NCBI GenBank assembly: GCA_021773795.1 | Contig: JAJFJT010000023.1 | Coordinates: 33,147 to 97,146 of the forward strand | Direction: 5' to 3' | Length of the DNA stretch: 64,000 nucleotides | DNA from: Gammaproteobacteria bacterium | GTDB taxonomy: Bacteria; Pseudomonadota; Gammaproteobacteria; HK1 | Shown: positions 37,795 through 48,395 of the stretch, piece by piece | Numbering within the stretch: the first letter of the stretch is position 1 | Layout: every line of letters starts with the position of its first letter | The notes under the pieces: generated by a model | What the model saw: only the letters and a program-made list of their open reading frames with translations | What the model was told of the DNA's origin: nothing | Databases searched by the model: none | Made by a program: the position numbers and the translations under genes

Positions 37795-38907
37795 ATGAAG
37801 CAAGGGGCTAAGCGCTGTGTCATCAAGATTGGTAGCGCCCTGGTAACCAATGAGGGACGTGGGCTCAAACGCGAGGCCTTGCATCTCTGGGTGGACCAGA
37901 TCGCTGCTTTGGTGAAGCAGGGATATGAGTGTGTGCTGGTGTCCTCGGGGGCTATCGCCGAGGGCATGAGCCGTCTCGGCTGGAAGCAGCGACCGGTGGC
38001 GGTGTACGAACTACAGGCCGCGGCTGCCGTGGGCCAAATGGGGCTGGTGCAGGTCTATGAATCCTGTTTCCAGCGCCATGATATGCATACCGCCCAGGTG
38101 TTGTTTTCTCATGAAGACTTTGCCAATCGTGGTCGTTACCTCAATGCCCGCAGCACCCTGAGGACGCTGTTGGCGCTAGGGGTGGTGCCAGTGGTCAATG
38201 AGAACGATACGGTGGCCACCGAGGAACTTTGTCTGGGTGATAACGACACCCTGGCGGCGCTGGCGGCCAATTTGGTCGAGGCGAGCCTGCTGGTTATTTT
38301 GACGGATCAGGAGGGGCTCTACTCTGCCGATCCGCGCAGCCATCCCGAGGCCAAACTGGTACGGAATGCGCGTGCTGGTGATGCGGCGCTAATGGACATG
38401 GCCGGGGGTAGTGGAGTCTTTGGTCGCGGTGGCATGCAGACCAAGCTCAAGGCTGCGGAGTTGGCGGCGCGTTCAGGAACCACGACGGTGATCGCCTCGG
38501 GGCGTACCCCTGATGTGTTAGTGCGCCTGATGGACGGGGAGCAATTGGGGACCCGTCTGGAACCAGGGCAGCGCCCGGTGGCCGCGCGCAAGCGTTGGCT
38601 GGCGACCCATGTTGGGGTGCGTGGGCGTTTATTGCTGGATGCCGGGGCTGTCCAAGTGTTGCGTTCCTCGGGGCGGAGTTTGTTGGCGGTGGGGGTGTGT
38701 GGTGTGGAAGGTGAGTTTGCCCGCGGTGATATCGTCGCCTGTGTAGATCCGGAGCAGCGGGAGTTTGCCCGCGGCTTGGTAAATTATAGTGCCGATGAGG
38801 CGCGCCGGATTATGGGCAAGGCGAGCGACCGTATTTTGGAGGTTCTGGGTTATGTGGATGAACCGGAGCTGATTCATCGGGACAATTTGAGTTTACTGGG
38901 AACTTAA
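37795..38907 (+). CDS. proB: Glutamate 5-kinase
   Basis: The enzyme phosphorylates glutamate in the first step of proline synthesis. The amino-acid kinase domain shows [40 protein letters not shown] and [15 protein letters not shown]; a C-terminal PUA domain (about residues 275-360) is present. The 370 residues match E. coli ProB. It is in operon with obgE; proA is not adjacent. A hairpin shared with the convergent rpsT follows. Confidence 0.97.
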   Translation: MKQGAKRCVIKIGSALVTNEGRGLKREALHLWVDQIAALVKQGYECVLVSSGAIAEGMSRLGWKQRPVAVYELQAAAAVGQMGLVQVYESCFQRHDMHTAQVLFSHEDFANRGRYLNARSTLRTLLALGVVPVVNENDTVATEELCLGDNDTLAALAANLVEASLLVILTDQEGLYSADPRSHPEAKLVRNARAGDAALMDMAGGSGVFGRGGMQTKLKAAELAARSGTTTVIASGRTPDVLVRLMDGEQLGTRLEPGQRPVAARKRWLATHVGVRGRLLLDAGAVQVLRSSGRSLLAVGVCGVEGEFARGDIVACVDPEQREFARGLVNYSADEARRIMGKASDRILEVLGYVDEPELIHRDNLSLLGT

Positions 38908-38945
38908 ATTGTTAGTGGCTTGAGGGCCAGTTTCCAGGCAATAAA

Positions 38946-38969
38946 AAAGGGCCGTAAAAACGGCCCTTT
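38946..38969. terminator. Shared terminator between proB and rpsT
   Basis: AAAGGGCCG (38946-38954) pairs with CGGCCCTTT (38961-38969), loop of 6. On the minus strand it is followed by TTTTTTAT, a strong U-tract for rpsT; toward proB it is weaker. Confidence 0.88.
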
Positions 38970-39001
38970 CTACACCGCTACACCGGCAAAAAGTGCTTTT
39001 T

Positions 39002-39262
39002 CTATAGCGCCTTGATGCGAGTGTTGAGACGACTTTTATGACGTGCAGCCTTGTTCTTATGGATCAGACCGCCACCAATGGCATTGTCGATGGCCGGCAC
39101 TGCAATGCGGTAAGCCTCGGTCGCGGTGTCTTTTTCGCCTGCGTCCAGGGCGTTGACGACATTCTTAATGGTGGTGCGCAGGGCGGACCGACGGCTGGCG
39201 TTGTGCTGGCGGCTTTTTTCCGCCTGACGGGCGCGCTTCAGGGATTGCGATGAATTGGCCAA
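39002..39262 (-). CDS. rpsT: 30S ribosomal protein S20
   Basis: The 86-residue basic protein (ANSSQSLKRARQAEKSR, RTTIKNV, IHKNKAARHKSRL) is S20. The start codon is TTG: the minus-strand codons TTG-GCC-AAT give M-A-N. E. coli rpsT also starts with TTG and is autoregulated at translation, so the weak start is probably a conserved control feature. It is divergent from murJ, as in many gammaproteobacteria. Confidence 0.97.
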   Translation of the reverse strand: MANSSQSLKRARQAEKSRQHNASRRSALRTTIKNVVNALDAGEKDTATEAYRIAVPAIDNAIGGGLIHKNKAARHKSRLNTRIKAL

Positions 39263-39369
39263 GGATTATGCTCCAGATTTTTTGATAAAAGTAAACGGCG
39301 AATTATGAATCCAGTACAGCACAATATCAAGGGTCTATACCATCCAGAGGAGGCCCTCCGGCCCCTGCC

Positions 39370-40932
39370 GTGGGGGATGGGCCGCTGAGTAAGGCATTGC
39401 TTCGATCGACCGTCACCGTGGGCCTGAATACCACCCTGTCGCGGGTGCTGGGTTTGGTTCGGGATATCGTCATTGCCCGTATCTTTGGTACCGGGGTGGG
39501 TGCGGATGCCTTTTTTGTCGCTTTCCGTATACCCAATTTCCTACGTCGTTTATTTGCTGAAGGCGCCTTTTCACAGGCCTTTGTGCCGGTGCTTGCGGAG
39601 TATCGCAGCCAGCATTCGCCGGAGGCGGTGCGTGAATTGGCGCAAAGCACTGCCGGTGTGCTCGGCGGGATCTTGTTTCTGGTTACCGCGGTGGGGGTTA
39701 TTGCGGCGCCGGTGCTGGTGATGATTTTTGCCCCGGGTTTCGTTGATGAGGCGGAAAAATACGAACTCACCGTCAGTATGTTACGTATTACCTTTCCCTA
39801 CCTGTTGTTCATTTCCCTCACCTCGCTGGCGGGTGGCATCCTTAATACCTACGGTCTGTTCAGCGTGCCGGCCTTTACCCCGGTGCTATTGAATATCTTC
39901 CTCATAGGCGCCGCGACCTTGCTGGCTCCCCATCTGCAACAGCCGATTACCGCGCTGGCCTGGGGCGTGCTGCTGGGCGGGGTGGCACAGTTATGCTTTC
40001 AGTTTCCCTTCCTGTATCGGCAGGGCTTCCTGTGTATTCCCCGTTTAAATTTCCGGCATCCGGGGGTGCGGAAGATATTCAAGCTGATTCTGCCGGCTAT
40101 TTTCGGGGTTTCGGTTTCGCAGATTAACCTGCTGGTGGATACCCTAATTGCTTCATTTCTGGTCACCGGCAGTGTCTCGTGGCTTTATTACTCGGATCGT
40201 TTGGTGGAGTTTCCCCTGGGGGTTTTTGGCATCGCGTTGGCAACGGTGATTCTTCCGAATTTGTCCCGCAAGCATGCCGAGGGGGCGGGGGAGGCCTTTG
40301 CCGCTACCCTGGATTGGGCGCTGCGCTGGGTGGTGCTCATCGCGGTGCCCGCGGCCATTGGGCTGATGTTTCTGGCCACCCCTATCCTGGCCACTTTATT
40401 CCAGTACGGTGCCTTTGATGCCCACGGCGTGGCCATGAGCAGCCTGAGTCTGATGGCTTATGCGCTGGGTCTTCCCGCCTTTGTACTAGTGAAAATACTG
40501 GCACCGGGTTTTTACGCCCGCCAGGACACGCGCACCCCGGTGCGGGTGGGCGTCATCGCTATGTTGGCCAATATCGTGCTCAATTTGGCGCTGGTATTTC
40601 CTCTGGCCCATACCGGACTGGCGCTGGCAACCTCGATAGCGGCCTGGCTTAATGCGGGTCTGCTCTATCGCGGTTTACGCAAGCTCGATGTCTGTCGGCC
40701 ACTTCCGGGCTGGGGTCTGCTGTGGTTGCGGGTGCTCGTGGCCGGCGGCTCTATGGCGGCCATGCTTTGGTGGTGGCGGGGTGAGTTGGCCCAGTGGATA
40801 GCGTGGGGAATTGGCGATCGGGTTCTGGCCTTAGGCTCTCTGGTGATTGGCGGCGCTGCGCTCTATGGATTGCTACTGCTGCTTGGCGGTTTCAGGCCGT
40901 ATTCGCTGGTGCTTCGAGATAAGGGGGAATGA
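39370..40932 (+). CDS. murJ: Lipid II flippase MurJ
   Basis: The MOP-superfamily membrane protein of 520 residues and about 14 helices moves lipid II across the inner membrane for peptidoglycan synthesis. Family blocks are LSRVLGLVRDIVIARIFG, FRIPNFLRRLFAEGAFSQAFVP and FARQDTRTPV-like FYARQDTRTPVR, cited in part. GTG 39370 is the only usable start before the conserved region; the best Shine-Dalgarno (AGAGGAGG) lies 16 bases away, which is long. Followed by ribF. Confidence 0.95.
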   Translation: MGDGPLSKALLRSTVTVGLNTTLSRVLGLVRDIVIARIFGTGVGADAFFVAFRIPNFLRRLFAEGAFSQAFVPVLAEYRSQHSPEAVRELAQSTAGVLGGILFLVTAVGVIAAPVLVMIFAPGFVDEAEKYELTVSMLRITFPYLLFISLTSLAGGILNTYGLFSVPAFTPVLLNIFLIGAATLLAPHLQQPITALAWGVLLGGVAQLCFQFPFLYRQGFLCIPRLNFRHPGVRKIFKLILPAIFGVSVSQINLLVDTLIASFLVTGSVSWLYYSDRLVEFPLGVFGIALATVILPNLSRKHAEGAGEAFAATLDWALRWVVLIAVPAAIGLMFLATPILATLFQYGAFDAHGVAMSSLSLMAYALGLPAFVLVKILAPGFYARQDTRTPVRVGVIAMLANIVLNLALVFPLAHTGLALATSIAAWLNAGLLYRGLRKLDVCRPLPGWGLLWLRVLVAGGSMAAMLWWWRGELAQWIAWGIGDRVLALGSLVIGGAALYGLLLLLGGFRPYSLVLRDKGE

Positions 40933-40967
40933 GGCATGGGGCCCCGTCAGATCGGTGTTTCTTAGGC

Positions 40968-40973
40968 TATAAT
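40968..40973 (+). promoter_or_regulatory. Perfect -10 box upstream of ribF
   Basis: TATAAT lies 26 bases before the ribF ATG, preceded by no strong -35 hexamer. It would give ribF-ileS-lspA a short leader independent of murJ. Confidence 0.45.
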
Positions 40974-40999
40974 TCGCCCTTTTTTACGCACTTTTGACA

Positions 41000-41926
41000 A
41001 TGGAATTAATACGCGGAATTCATAATCTGCGGCCCTTTCACAATGGCTGCGTGCTCACCATCGGCAATTTCGATGGGGTGCAACTTGGCCACCAGGCGAT
41101 ACTCAAGCAATTGGCTCGCATCGGTCGGCGCGAGGGATTGCCCGCGGTACTGATGACCTTCGAACCCCACGCGCGGGAGTTCTTCGATGGTGCCAGTGGG
41201 CCTGCGCGGCTTACCCGCTTGCGCGAAAAGGTTCTGGCCTTACGGGAAACCCCGTTGGATCGGATCTTTGTGTTGCGCTTTAATCAACAGCTGGCCGAGA
41301 TGAGTCCTGAAGCCTTTATCGAGGAGTTGTTGGTGCGCAGGCTGGGCGTAAGGCACCTGGTTGTGGGAGACGATTTCCGCTTTGGCCACCGGGGTGCCGG
41401 CAATCTGACACTATTGCGCGAGTCCGGTGAGCGCTTGGATTTTAGCGTACACCGGACCGCCACCTATCGCCTTGAGGGGCGGAGGGTGAGTAGTTCCTGG
41501 GTACGCGAGGCGCTGGCAGCGGGTGATCTGCAACAGGCGGAGACGCTACTGGGCAGGCCCTATCGTATGGGTGGGCGTGTGATCCACGGTGAGCGTAAGG
41601 GCCGGGAGTTGGGTTTTCCTACCGCGAATATCGCGCTGCATCGCGTGGTTTCTCCGCTTTCCGGCATCTATGCGGTGCGGGTGCGCGGGATTGGTGAGGG
41701 CTCCTTGCCGGCGGTGGCTTACGTGGGCCGGCGCCCGACCGTAGACGGCCGTTGTATTCTGCTGGAGGTGCACCTATTTGATTTTGGCGAGGATATCTAC
41801 GGTCGTTATCTGGAGGTGGATTTCCTCCATCACATTCGCGGCGACCGGCGCTTTGATACGCTGGCCGCACTGCAACAACAAATTCGTGTGGATACTCTGG
41901 CGGCGCGTGAGCTGCTTGCCGTTTAG
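41000..41926 (+). CDS. ribF: Bifunctional riboflavin kinase / FAD synthetase
   Basis: This enzyme makes FMN from riboflavin, then FAD. The N-terminal adenylyltransferase has IGNFDGVQLGHQ, VGDDFRFGHRGAGN and RRVSSSWVREAL. The C-terminal flavokinase has GRKGRELGFPTANI-like KGRELGFPTANI and the YVGRRPTVDG block. ATG 41000 matches the family start ELIRGIHNL; a TTG at 40994 is unlikely. No clear Shine-Dalgarno is seen. A repeat R1 copy follows before ileS, breaking the usual tight ribF-ileS spacing. Confidence 0.96.
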   Translation: MELIRGIHNLRPFHNGCVLTIGNFDGVQLGHQAILKQLARIGRREGLPAVLMTFEPHAREFFDGASGPARLTRLREKVLALRETPLDRIFVLRFNQQLAEMSPEAFIEELLVRRLGVRHLVVGDDFRFGHRGAGNLTLLRESGERLDFSVHRTATYRLEGRRVSSSWVREALAAGDLQQAETLLGRPYRMGGRVIHGERKGRELGFPTANIALHRVVSPLSGIYAVRVRGIGEGSLPAVAYVGRRPTVDGRCILLEVHLFDFGEDIYGRYLEVDFLHHIRGDRRFDTLAALQQQIRVDTLAARELLAV

Positions 41927-41935
41927 GCTCTATGA

Positions 41936-42093
41936 AAGCTCTGAATCTATTCATGAGCTCGTATCTTGCGCCCAAAATATCCATCTTTATCGTTGCTGCT
42001 CTTCGCAATAGCCAGCTATGTACGTGCGAGCAGCGCCTCAAAGCGGAACATTTTGAATCACAATCTACTTCGTCCAGAATAAATCAGAGCTTC
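41936..42093 (-). repeat. Dispersed repeat R1, copy 3, with inverted ends
   Basis: Bases 41937-42030 are the inverse of 1-94. The block is bounded by imperfect inverted repeats, AAGCTCTGAATCTATTC at the left and GAATAAATCAGAGCTT at 42077-42092. It fills the ribF-ileS gap. No coding potential is seen. Confidence 0.75.
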
Positions 42094-42116
42094 GCTGATA
42101 AAAAATACCCGAGACT

Positions 42117-44939
42117 ATGGCTGACTATAAAGACACCCTGAACCTGCCAAAAACAGACTTTCCCATGCGCGCGAATCTTGCCCGCCGTGAGCCGGAGTTG
42201 CTCGCCTTCTGGGAAGACATGGACCTCTACGGACGGCTACGCAAGGAGCGGGCCGGTAGCAAGAAATATATTCTTCACGATGGCCCTCCTTATGCCAATG
42301 GGGACATACACATTGGCCACGCGGTCAACAAGATTCTCAAGGACATCATCGTCAAGGCGCGCGGTCTCAATGGCCTGGACGCGCCCTATGTGCCGGGTTG
42401 GGACTGCCATGGTTTGCCCATTGAGTTAATGGTGGAGAAAAAGCTCGGCAAGGCCGGGGTGAAGGTGGATCACACCCGTTTTCGTCAGGCTTGCCGTGAG
42501 TACGCGGCCAAGCAGGTGGACCGTCAACGTAAGGATTTCAAGCGCCTCGGTGTCTTCGGCGACTGGGATAATCCCTATCTCACCATGGATTTTCAGGTGG
42601 AGGCGGATATCATTCGCGCCCTCGGCAAGGTGGTGGAGGCAGGGCATCTGGAGCAGGGTTTCAAACCGGTGCATTTTTGCACCGACTGTGGTTCGGCACT
42701 GGCCGAGGCCGAGGTGGAATACGAGGACAAGGAGTCTCCGGCTATCGATGTGCGCTTTCGGGTGGTTAAGCCCGAGGCCTTTTGTGCCGCATTCGGGCTT
42801 GAGATGGCGGTAGCCGGGCCGATCTCCGTGGTTATCTGGACTACCACACCTTGGACCTTGCCCGCCAACCAGGCGGTGGCACTGCACGCGGATCTGGAAT
42901 ATGCACTGGTCGCCTGTGATGGTGGTGAACATCTGGTGGTGGCCACGGCCCTGCTGGAAGGGGTGATGGCACGTTGCGGGGTACCATCATGGGAAGTACT
43001 GGGCCATTGTCATGGCGGCGATCTGGAATACCAGTCTTTGCGTCATCCCTTTTATGCCCGCGAGGTGCCGATCATTCTGGGTGATCACGTCACCCTGGAG
43101 GCCGGCACCGGTGCCGTGCATACCGCGCCAGGCCATGGTCAGGATGACTATGTGGTGGGACAGCGGTACAAGCTGGCGGTAGACAATCCCGTCGGGGCCA
43201 ATGGTTGTTTTGTGGAAGGCACGGAGTTGTTCGCCGGGGAGCACGTATTCAAGGCCAATGAGCATGTGCTCGAGGTGTTGCGCGAGCACGGCACCTTGCT
43301 TAAGGCGGAGCGCTTGTGTCATAGCTATCCCCATTGCTGGCGCCACAAGACGCCGATCATCTTTCGCGCCACCCCGCAGTGGTTTATCAGCATGGATAAG
43401 GCCGGGCTCCGCAAGCAGGCCATGGCGGCCATGAGCGAGGTATCCTGGCAGCCGGATTGGGGTCAGGCGCGGATTCAGGGGATGGTGGAGAATCGCCCCG
43501 ACTGGTGCATCTCGCGTCAGCGCAGTTGGGGGGTTCCTATCCCGGTTTTTGTGCATAAGGATAGCGGTGCCCTGCATCCGGATACACCGCAACTTATCCA
43601 GCGTATCGCCGATCTGGTGGAGGCCGATGGTATCGATCGCTGGTTTGAACTGGAGCCGGCCGAGATCCTCGGTGATGAAGCAAAGGATTACCTTAAGGCA
43701 GGTGACACGCTGGATGTGTGGTTTGATTCCGGGGTAACCCACTTTTCAGTTCTTGAGCATACCCCGGGACTTAGCTTTCCCGCGGACCTTTATCTGGAGG
43801 GTTCGGACCAGCATCGTGGCTGGTTCCAGTCGTCCTTGCTGACCTCCATTGCCATGAATGGCAAGGCACCCTATCGCAGTGTGCTTACCCACGGTTTCAC
43901 GGTGGATGCCGACGGCAAGAAAATGTCCAAGTCCCGTGGCAATGTGGTTGCACCGCAAAAGGTGATTAACAACCTCGGCGCGGACATCCTGCGGCTGTGG
44001 GTGGCTGCGACGGACTACAGTGCGGAGATGAACGTCTCCGATGAAATCCTCAAGCACACGGCTGATGCCTATCGACGCATTCGCAATACCGCGCGCTTTT
44101 TGCTGGGTAATCTACACGGCTTTGACCCCGCTACAGAGCTATTGCCCGAGGGGGAAATGCTGGCTCTTGATCGCTGGGTAGTGGGTCGGGCGTGCGATCT
44201 GCAGGCCGAGCTGTGCGAGGCCTATGATCACAATAATTTCCATCTTGTTTATCAAAAGGTACATAACTTTTGTGCCGTGGATCTGGGCAGTTTCTATCTG
44301 GATATCCTCAAGGATCGCCTCTACACCACCCCGGCCAAGGGTGTTCCCCGGCGTTCTGCACAGACCGCGATGTACCGTATCGGCTGTGCCCTGGTGCGTT
44401 GGCTGGCACCGGTGCTTAGCTTTACCGCCGAGGAGATCTGGCGGACCCTGCCCGGGGAGCGCGAGCATGAATCGGTGTTTCTCTCTACCTGGTACCAGGG
44501 GCTGTTCCCGCTGCGGGATCAGAGCATGGACCACGCTTTCTGGAACACCATGTTGGCCACCCGTACGGTGGTGAACAAATCACTGGAGGCACTGCGGGCG
44601 GGGCGCGAGATTGGCTCTGCACTGGAGGCGGAGGTCACGCTCTATTGTGATGATGCGCTGGCCAGCGCGCTGGAAAGTCTGGGTGATGAGCTGCGTTTTG
44701 TGTTTATCACCTCGGTCGCCACGGTACGTCTGTTGCCGGAGCGGCCCACGGATGCCGAGCGTGTAGAGCCTTTGCCTGGAGTGGAACTATGGTTACAGAT
44801 CACCCCTTCATCTCACCCCAAGTGCACACGCTGCTGGCATCGACGGGAGGATACGGGCCAGAACACGGCGCACCCGGAACTCTGTTTGCGTTGCGTGGAG
44901 AATGTCGAGGGCGCGGGTGAGGTACGGTGTTACGCCTGA
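42117..44939 (+). CDS. ileS: Isoleucyl-tRNA synthetase
   Basis: This class I synthetase of 940 residues shows [18 protein letters not shown] with HIGH, the editing domain with [21 protein letters not shown], and KKMSKSRGN with KMSKS. A C-terminal zinc site ([14 protein letters not shown]) marks the eukaryote-distant type 1 enzyme. It is located between ribF and lspA as in E. coli. It overlaps the lspA start region by 13 bases. Confidence 0.98.
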   Translation: MADYKDTLNLPKTDFPMRANLARREPELLAFWEDMDLYGRLRKERAGSKKYILHDGPPYANGDIHIGHAVNKILKDIIVKARGLNGLDAPYVPGWDCHGLPIELMVEKKLGKAGVKVDHTRFRQACREYAAKQVDRQRKDFKRLGVFGDWDNPYLTMDFQVEADIIRALGKVVEAGHLEQGFKPVHFCTDCGSALAEAEVEYEDKESPAIDVRFRVVKPEAFCAAFGLEMAVAGPISVVIWTTTPWTLPANQAVALHADLEYALVACDGGEHLVVATALLEGVMARCGVPSWEVLGHCHGGDLEYQSLRHPFYAREVPIILGDHVTLEAGTGAVHTAPGHGQDDYVVGQRYKLAVDNPVGANGCFVEGTELFAGEHVFKANEHVLEVLREHGTLLKAERLCHSYPHCWRHKTPIIFRATPQWFISMDKAGLRKQAMAAMSEVSWQPDWGQARIQGMVENRPDWCISRQRSWGVPIPVFVHKDSGALHPDTPQLIQRIADLVEADGIDRWFELEPAEILGDEAKDYLKAGDTLDVWFDSGVTHFSVLEHTPGLSFPADLYLEGSDQHRGWFQSSLLTSIAMNGKAPYRSVLTHGFTVDADGKKMSKSRGNVVAPQKVINNLGADILRLWVAATDYSAEMNVSDEILKHTADAYRRIRNTARFLLGNLHGFDPATELLPEGEMLALDRWVVGRACDLQAELCEAYDHNNFHLVYQKVHNFCAVDLGSFYLDILKDRLYTTPAKGVPRRSAQTAMYRIGCALVRWLAPVLSFTAEEIWRTLPGEREHESVFLSTWYQGLFPLRDQSMDHAFWNTMLATRTVVNKSLEALRAGREIGSALEAEVTLYCDDALASALESLGDELRFVFITSVATVRLLPERPTDAERVEPLPGVELWLQITPSSHPKCTRCWHRREDTGQNTAHPELCLRCVENVEGAGEVRCYA

Positions 44940-45406
44940 TTATGGGACGTTGGCTCCTGCTTGCCGCGGTGGTTTGTGGTCTTGACCAGTTCACCAAGGC
45001 GCTGGCAGCCGGTTATCTTGAACTGCACCGGCCGTTGGCGCTCATCCCGGGCCTGCAGTTTCGTCTGACCTACAATAGCGGTGCTGCCTTTAGCTTTCTT
45101 AGCGATGCCTCAGGGTGGCAGCGCTGGTTTTTTATAGGGATCACCCTGTTGATTTGTAGCTTCATACTTGCCTGGCTCTACCGCCTGCAAAAGGCTGAAT
45201 TCTGGAGTGGCGTGGCCTTGGGCCTGGTCTTGGGCGGGGCGCTCGGGAATCTCTGGGACCGGCTGGCTCTGGGGGCCGTGCTAGACTTTATCGATGTGTA
45301 CTATGGGCAGTGGCACTGGCCGGCTTTCAATCTGGCTGATTCGGCCATTAGTGTGGGTGCCGTTATCCTTATCCTGGTGAGCCTGGGTGAGGAAAAATCG
45401 GAATAA
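44927..45406 (+). CDS. lspA: Lipoprotein signal peptidase (SPase II)
   Basis: This four-helix inner-membrane aspartyl protease removes signal peptides from prolipoproteins. Motifs are [23 protein letters not shown]...VLDFID and FNLADSAI with the catalytic Asp pair. The GTG at 44927 has GTGAGG upstream and overlaps ileS; ATG 44942 is an alternative. The TAA stop codon is also the target-site duplication of MITE copy B. Confidence 0.96.
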   Translation: MLRLIMGRWLLLAAVVCGLDQFTKALAAGYLELHRPLALIPGLQFRLTYNSGAAFSFLSDASGWQRWFFIGITLLICSFILAWLYRLQKAEFWSGVALGLVLGGALGNLWDRLALGAVLDFIDVYYGQWHWPAFNLADSAISVGAVILILVSLGEEKSE

Positions 45407-45548
45407 TGGGCGTCCCTAAAAATTCAAGTTTCCAGGCAAGACAAGGCATGTTAAAAGAATTAAGCGCAGCATATGTTTGATATGTAAGCGAAACTTTTTT
45501 TGCGAGAAACGCTGTATTGCGACAAAAATTGGGTTTTTAGAGATGCCC
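45407..45548 (+). mobile_element. 142-bp MITE-like element, copy B
   Basis: Same length and orientation as 19041-19182. TAA flanks both sides (45404-45406, which is the lspA stop codon, and 45549-45551). Terminal inverted repeats are GGGCGTCCCTAAAAA and TTTTTAGAGATGCCC. Confidence 0.85.
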
Positions 45549-45589
45549 TAATCACTTCCAGCGTTGCGAAAGTGTAGAGGATCGAACGT

Positions 45590-47344
45590 ATGGGCCTGAC
45601 CTTATCTGTACCTGCCATGTCGGCACAGCCCGATCCCTCGGTGGAAATTCGCCCGGTCTACGCCCGTGAATGGATCGAAAGCCTGCCCTATGCGAACCCC
45701 CTGAATCTGGTGACTGCCCTGCACCGGGCACTGGCTGCATTAAACCGCAGCCCGATGAAGCCGGTGTTGCGGCTGGAATTACTGGAGCTCTATCTGAAAC
45801 CCTACGGTTACCTTATGGAGCTGGAGGAAAAGCAGGGGCCGGTTCATAGCATTGCCGGCCTGGAGAAGAATCGTGCTGGTACCGACGCCACCAAGAATAT
45901 AGCGCATGAGTTAGCCCTCGGTTACAAACTGGTTCTGCTCGGAGCACTGCAACAAAAGAAGCGGCTGTGGGGCAAAAACCGGGAGGTGGCGGTAGCCCTG
46001 CAGCGCGCAACGCTGTTCCTCTCGCACGTGTTACTGCATGCCTACCACGAGTACCTGCCCACACCGCCAAGAGTATGGCTGGAACTGGCACAGCTGCACG
46101 CTTATGGGATGGAAAATGAACAGGGTGAGGTGCGTCCGCCCAAGGCGGAAATTGATGGTTCTTTGCAATGCACGCTGGCTGAGGCCTATAAGCGTATTTT
46201 GTTGACCAGTCTGGTCGATCCCTATCACTTGGCCTATGGCGATGTCTGGAAGATTTACCGCTTGCTGGGTGACTGTGCGGGAGATGCCGGTTTGTCGCCA
46301 TTGCATACGGTGGATCAGCCCGCCGGGATATTTGTTATTGAGCCGGCTTCCGACTCTCGGCCACGCGCTTTCGTGGATTATGAAGCGGGGAGTTTGGATG
46401 GCAATGTTCTGCTACTGGATGCCAATCCTCTGGTGCAGCGTTTCAAGGGCCGCCTGGAGTCTAGTGACAAGTCTGTTGAGCCATCGGGTGCGGGCACTGA
46501 AAGCTTTCTGAAATACATGATTCGTAGCTGGGGGCTTCCACCTCAACGTCATACCCCGCGGCGTGGTTCTGATGGGCAAATCAGGCTGCTGACGGGTCTT
46601 AGCAATCTCTATTATCTATTGGGTGGAACCGCAACGGAGCTGGACGGATCCTCAAGCTTTGGTAGTCGTGACCTGGACCACGTGTTTGATACCAAACAAG
46701 AGGCGGAAACGCTGGATGTGATTAGCGTCAAGAGCGGTGGGGTGGTGACTGTGAGTGCCAGCCATTGGGGTGGGGAAGAGGAGGGGAAAAGGCCACTGCA
46801 GCGACGGCCACAGGCACAGGAGAAAAAACCGGCAGCGAGGCCCCCCCTGAGTCCCGACAGTTTTTCCGCGGAATACTGGGAGTTGGTCAACCAGGGGCCT
46901 GGCGGGTTGGGTATCGTTAAACACATCCGTCCCAACTACGCTATCGGCGTGGGCGGTACCATTGGTATCCAGTTTCCGGGCAAAGCCGGTCAGGAGGGCC
47001 GTTGGGCACTGGGTGCGGTGCGTTGGCTTAGCATTGCCGACTCCGGTGAATATCAAGCCGGGGTGCAATTACTATCACCCCGAGCCACGCCCGTAGCCGT
47101 GCGTGCCACGAGTGCATTTGGGCAGGGTGCAAGCCTGCGCGCCGGCCTTGCTCTGCCGGATTTGGATGGTGGCTCGGAGAGTAGCCTCATTAGTCCCCGG
47201 GGCACTTATCGGAAGGGGGGCGTGCTGGTGGTTGAGACTGGCGAGCAGGTTCTCAAATTGCGTATGGAGTCTCTGGAGGAAACTACGGGTAGCTATGACC
47301 GTTATACTTTCACCTTGCTCGGTGAAATGGATGCGGGAGAATAG
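45590..47344 (+). CDS. Uncharacterised protein with possible degenerate PilZ domain
   Basis: The 584-residue soluble product has a helical N-terminal half ([19 protein letters not shown], cited in part, [41 protein letters not shown]). The C-terminal half (about residues 420-560) looks like a beta barrel of PilZ type: [37 protein letters not shown]. The canonical RxxxR motif is not seen, and NQGPGG stands where (D/N)xSxxG is expected, so c-di-GMP binding is doubtful. GAGGAT precedes the ATG. It occupies the place between lspA and ispH where many relatives have fkpB. Confidence 0.6.
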   Translation: MGLTLSVPAMSAQPDPSVEIRPVYAREWIESLPYANPLNLVTALHRALAALNRSPMKPVLRLELLELYLKPYGYLMELEEKQGPVHSIAGLEKNRAGTDATKNIAHELALGYKLVLLGALQQKKRLWGKNREVAVALQRATLFLSHVLLHAYHEYLPTPPRVWLELAQLHAYGMENEQGEVRPPKAEIDGSLQCTLAEAYKRILLTSLVDPYHLAYGDVWKIYRLLGDCAGDAGLSPLHTVDQPAGIFVIEPASDSRPRAFVDYEAGSLDGNVLLLDANPLVQRFKGRLESSDKSVEPSGAGTESFLKYMIRSWGLPPQRHTPRRGSDGQIRLLTGLSNLYYLLGGTATELDGSSSFGSRDLDHVFDTKQEAETLDVISVKSGGVVTVSASHWGGEEEGKRPLQRRPQAQEKKPAARPPLSPDSFSAEYWELVNQGPGGLGIVKHIRPNYAIGVGGTIGIQFPGKAGQEGRWALGAVRWLSIADSGEYQAGVQLLSPRATPVAVRATSAFGQGASLRAGLALPDLDGGSESSLISPRGTYRKGGVLVVETGEQVLKLRMESLEETTGSYDRYTFTLLGEMDAGE

Positions 47345-47351
47345 CTTATCT

Positions 47352-48278
47352 ATGCGTCTTATACTCGTCAGTCCCCGCGGTTTCTGTGCCGGCGTTGATC
47401 GTGCTATCGCCATTGTGGAGCAGGCCCTTGGGCGTTTCGGTTCACCCATTTATGTACGTCATGAGGTGGTGCATAACCGTTTTGTTGTGGAGGGGCTGGA
47501 AAGCAAGGGGGCGATCTTTGTCGATGAACTGGATCAAGTGCCCGATGACAATATTGTCATATTTAGCGCTCATGGCGTTTCCAGAGCGGTGCGACGGGAG
47601 GCAGTAGCCCGAGACCTGCGGGTATTTGATGCTACCTGCCCGCTGGTCACCAAGGTCCATTCTGAAGTAGGGCGCCATGAGCGCACCAGTCGTGAGTGTG
47701 TTCTCATTGGCCATGCCGGTCACCCTGAGGTGGAAGGTACCCAGGGTCAGTATGAAAAGGATGGCGGCATGTATCTGGTGGAGTCTCTCGAGCAGGCCAG
47801 GAAGCTTGAAGTCAGGGACCCGGAACAGCTTTCCTACGTGACCCAGACCACCCTCTCCATGGATGATACGGTGGAGATTATCAAGGTATTACGGTCCCGT
47901 TTTCCCGCCATACGTGCTCCCAGGAAGGACGATATCTGTTACGCCACCCAGAATCGACAGGATGGCGTCAAACGGGCAGCGCCCGGGTGTGATGTTTTTG
48001 TGGTGGTGGGGTCACGCAACAGCTCCAACTCCAATCGTTTACGGGAAATTGCCGAAAAAATGGGTTCTGTCGCCTATCTGGTGGATGATGCTGAAGATCT
48101 TCGGGCGGAATGGTTTGAGGGCGTGGAATCGGTGGGGATTACGGCTGGGGCCTCAGCTCCGGAAGTGTTGGTTCAGGGGGTGCTGAAGCGCCTCATCTCC
48201 TGGGGTGGGGAGATCGCTGACGAGGTGCAGGGCAATACCGAGCGGGTGCATTTTTCTCTGCCCACTGAATTGGCGTGA
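47352..48278 (+). CDS. ispH: 4-hydroxy-3-methylbut-2-enyl diphosphate reductase
   Basis: This is the last enzyme of the MEP isoprenoid pathway, with an oxygen-sensitive iron-sulfur cluster. The three cluster Cys are in [21 protein letters not shown] and [11 protein letters not shown]. Others: [21 protein letters not shown] and [11 protein letters not shown] 47352 matches family starts; the frame is open for 83 further codons inside the upstream gene but with no homology. Length 308 is typical. Minor pilin genes follow, as in Pseudomonas. Confidence 0.97.
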   Translation: MRLILVSPRGFCAGVDRAIAIVEQALGRFGSPIYVRHEVVHNRFVVEGLESKGAIFVDELDQVPDDNIVIFSAHGVSRAVRREAVARDLRVFDATCPLVTKVHSEVGRHERTSRECVLIGHAGHPEVEGTQGQYEKDGGMYLVESLEQARKLEVRDPEQLSYVTQTTLSMDDTVEIIKVLRSRFPAIRAPRKDDICYATQNRQDGVKRAAPGCDVFVVVGSRNSSNSNRLREIAEKMGSVAYLVDDAEDLRAEWFEGVESVGITAGASAPEVLVQGVLKRLISWGGEIADEVQGNTERVHFSLPTELA

Positions 48279-48395
48279 GGTCCGGACTGGTAGGCGAGAG
48301 AAGACCATTTGTCCGGGTTTTCCTGCCTTTTGTCGGTTTCTCCGTGACAACCATTCCCCGTGCTGCTAAACCTTAAACAGTAAGTGAGGAATGGA

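Noticed and set aside
47103..47351. Longer form of IspH
   Set aside because: The extension is out-of-frame reading of the preceding gene; family homology starts at 47352.
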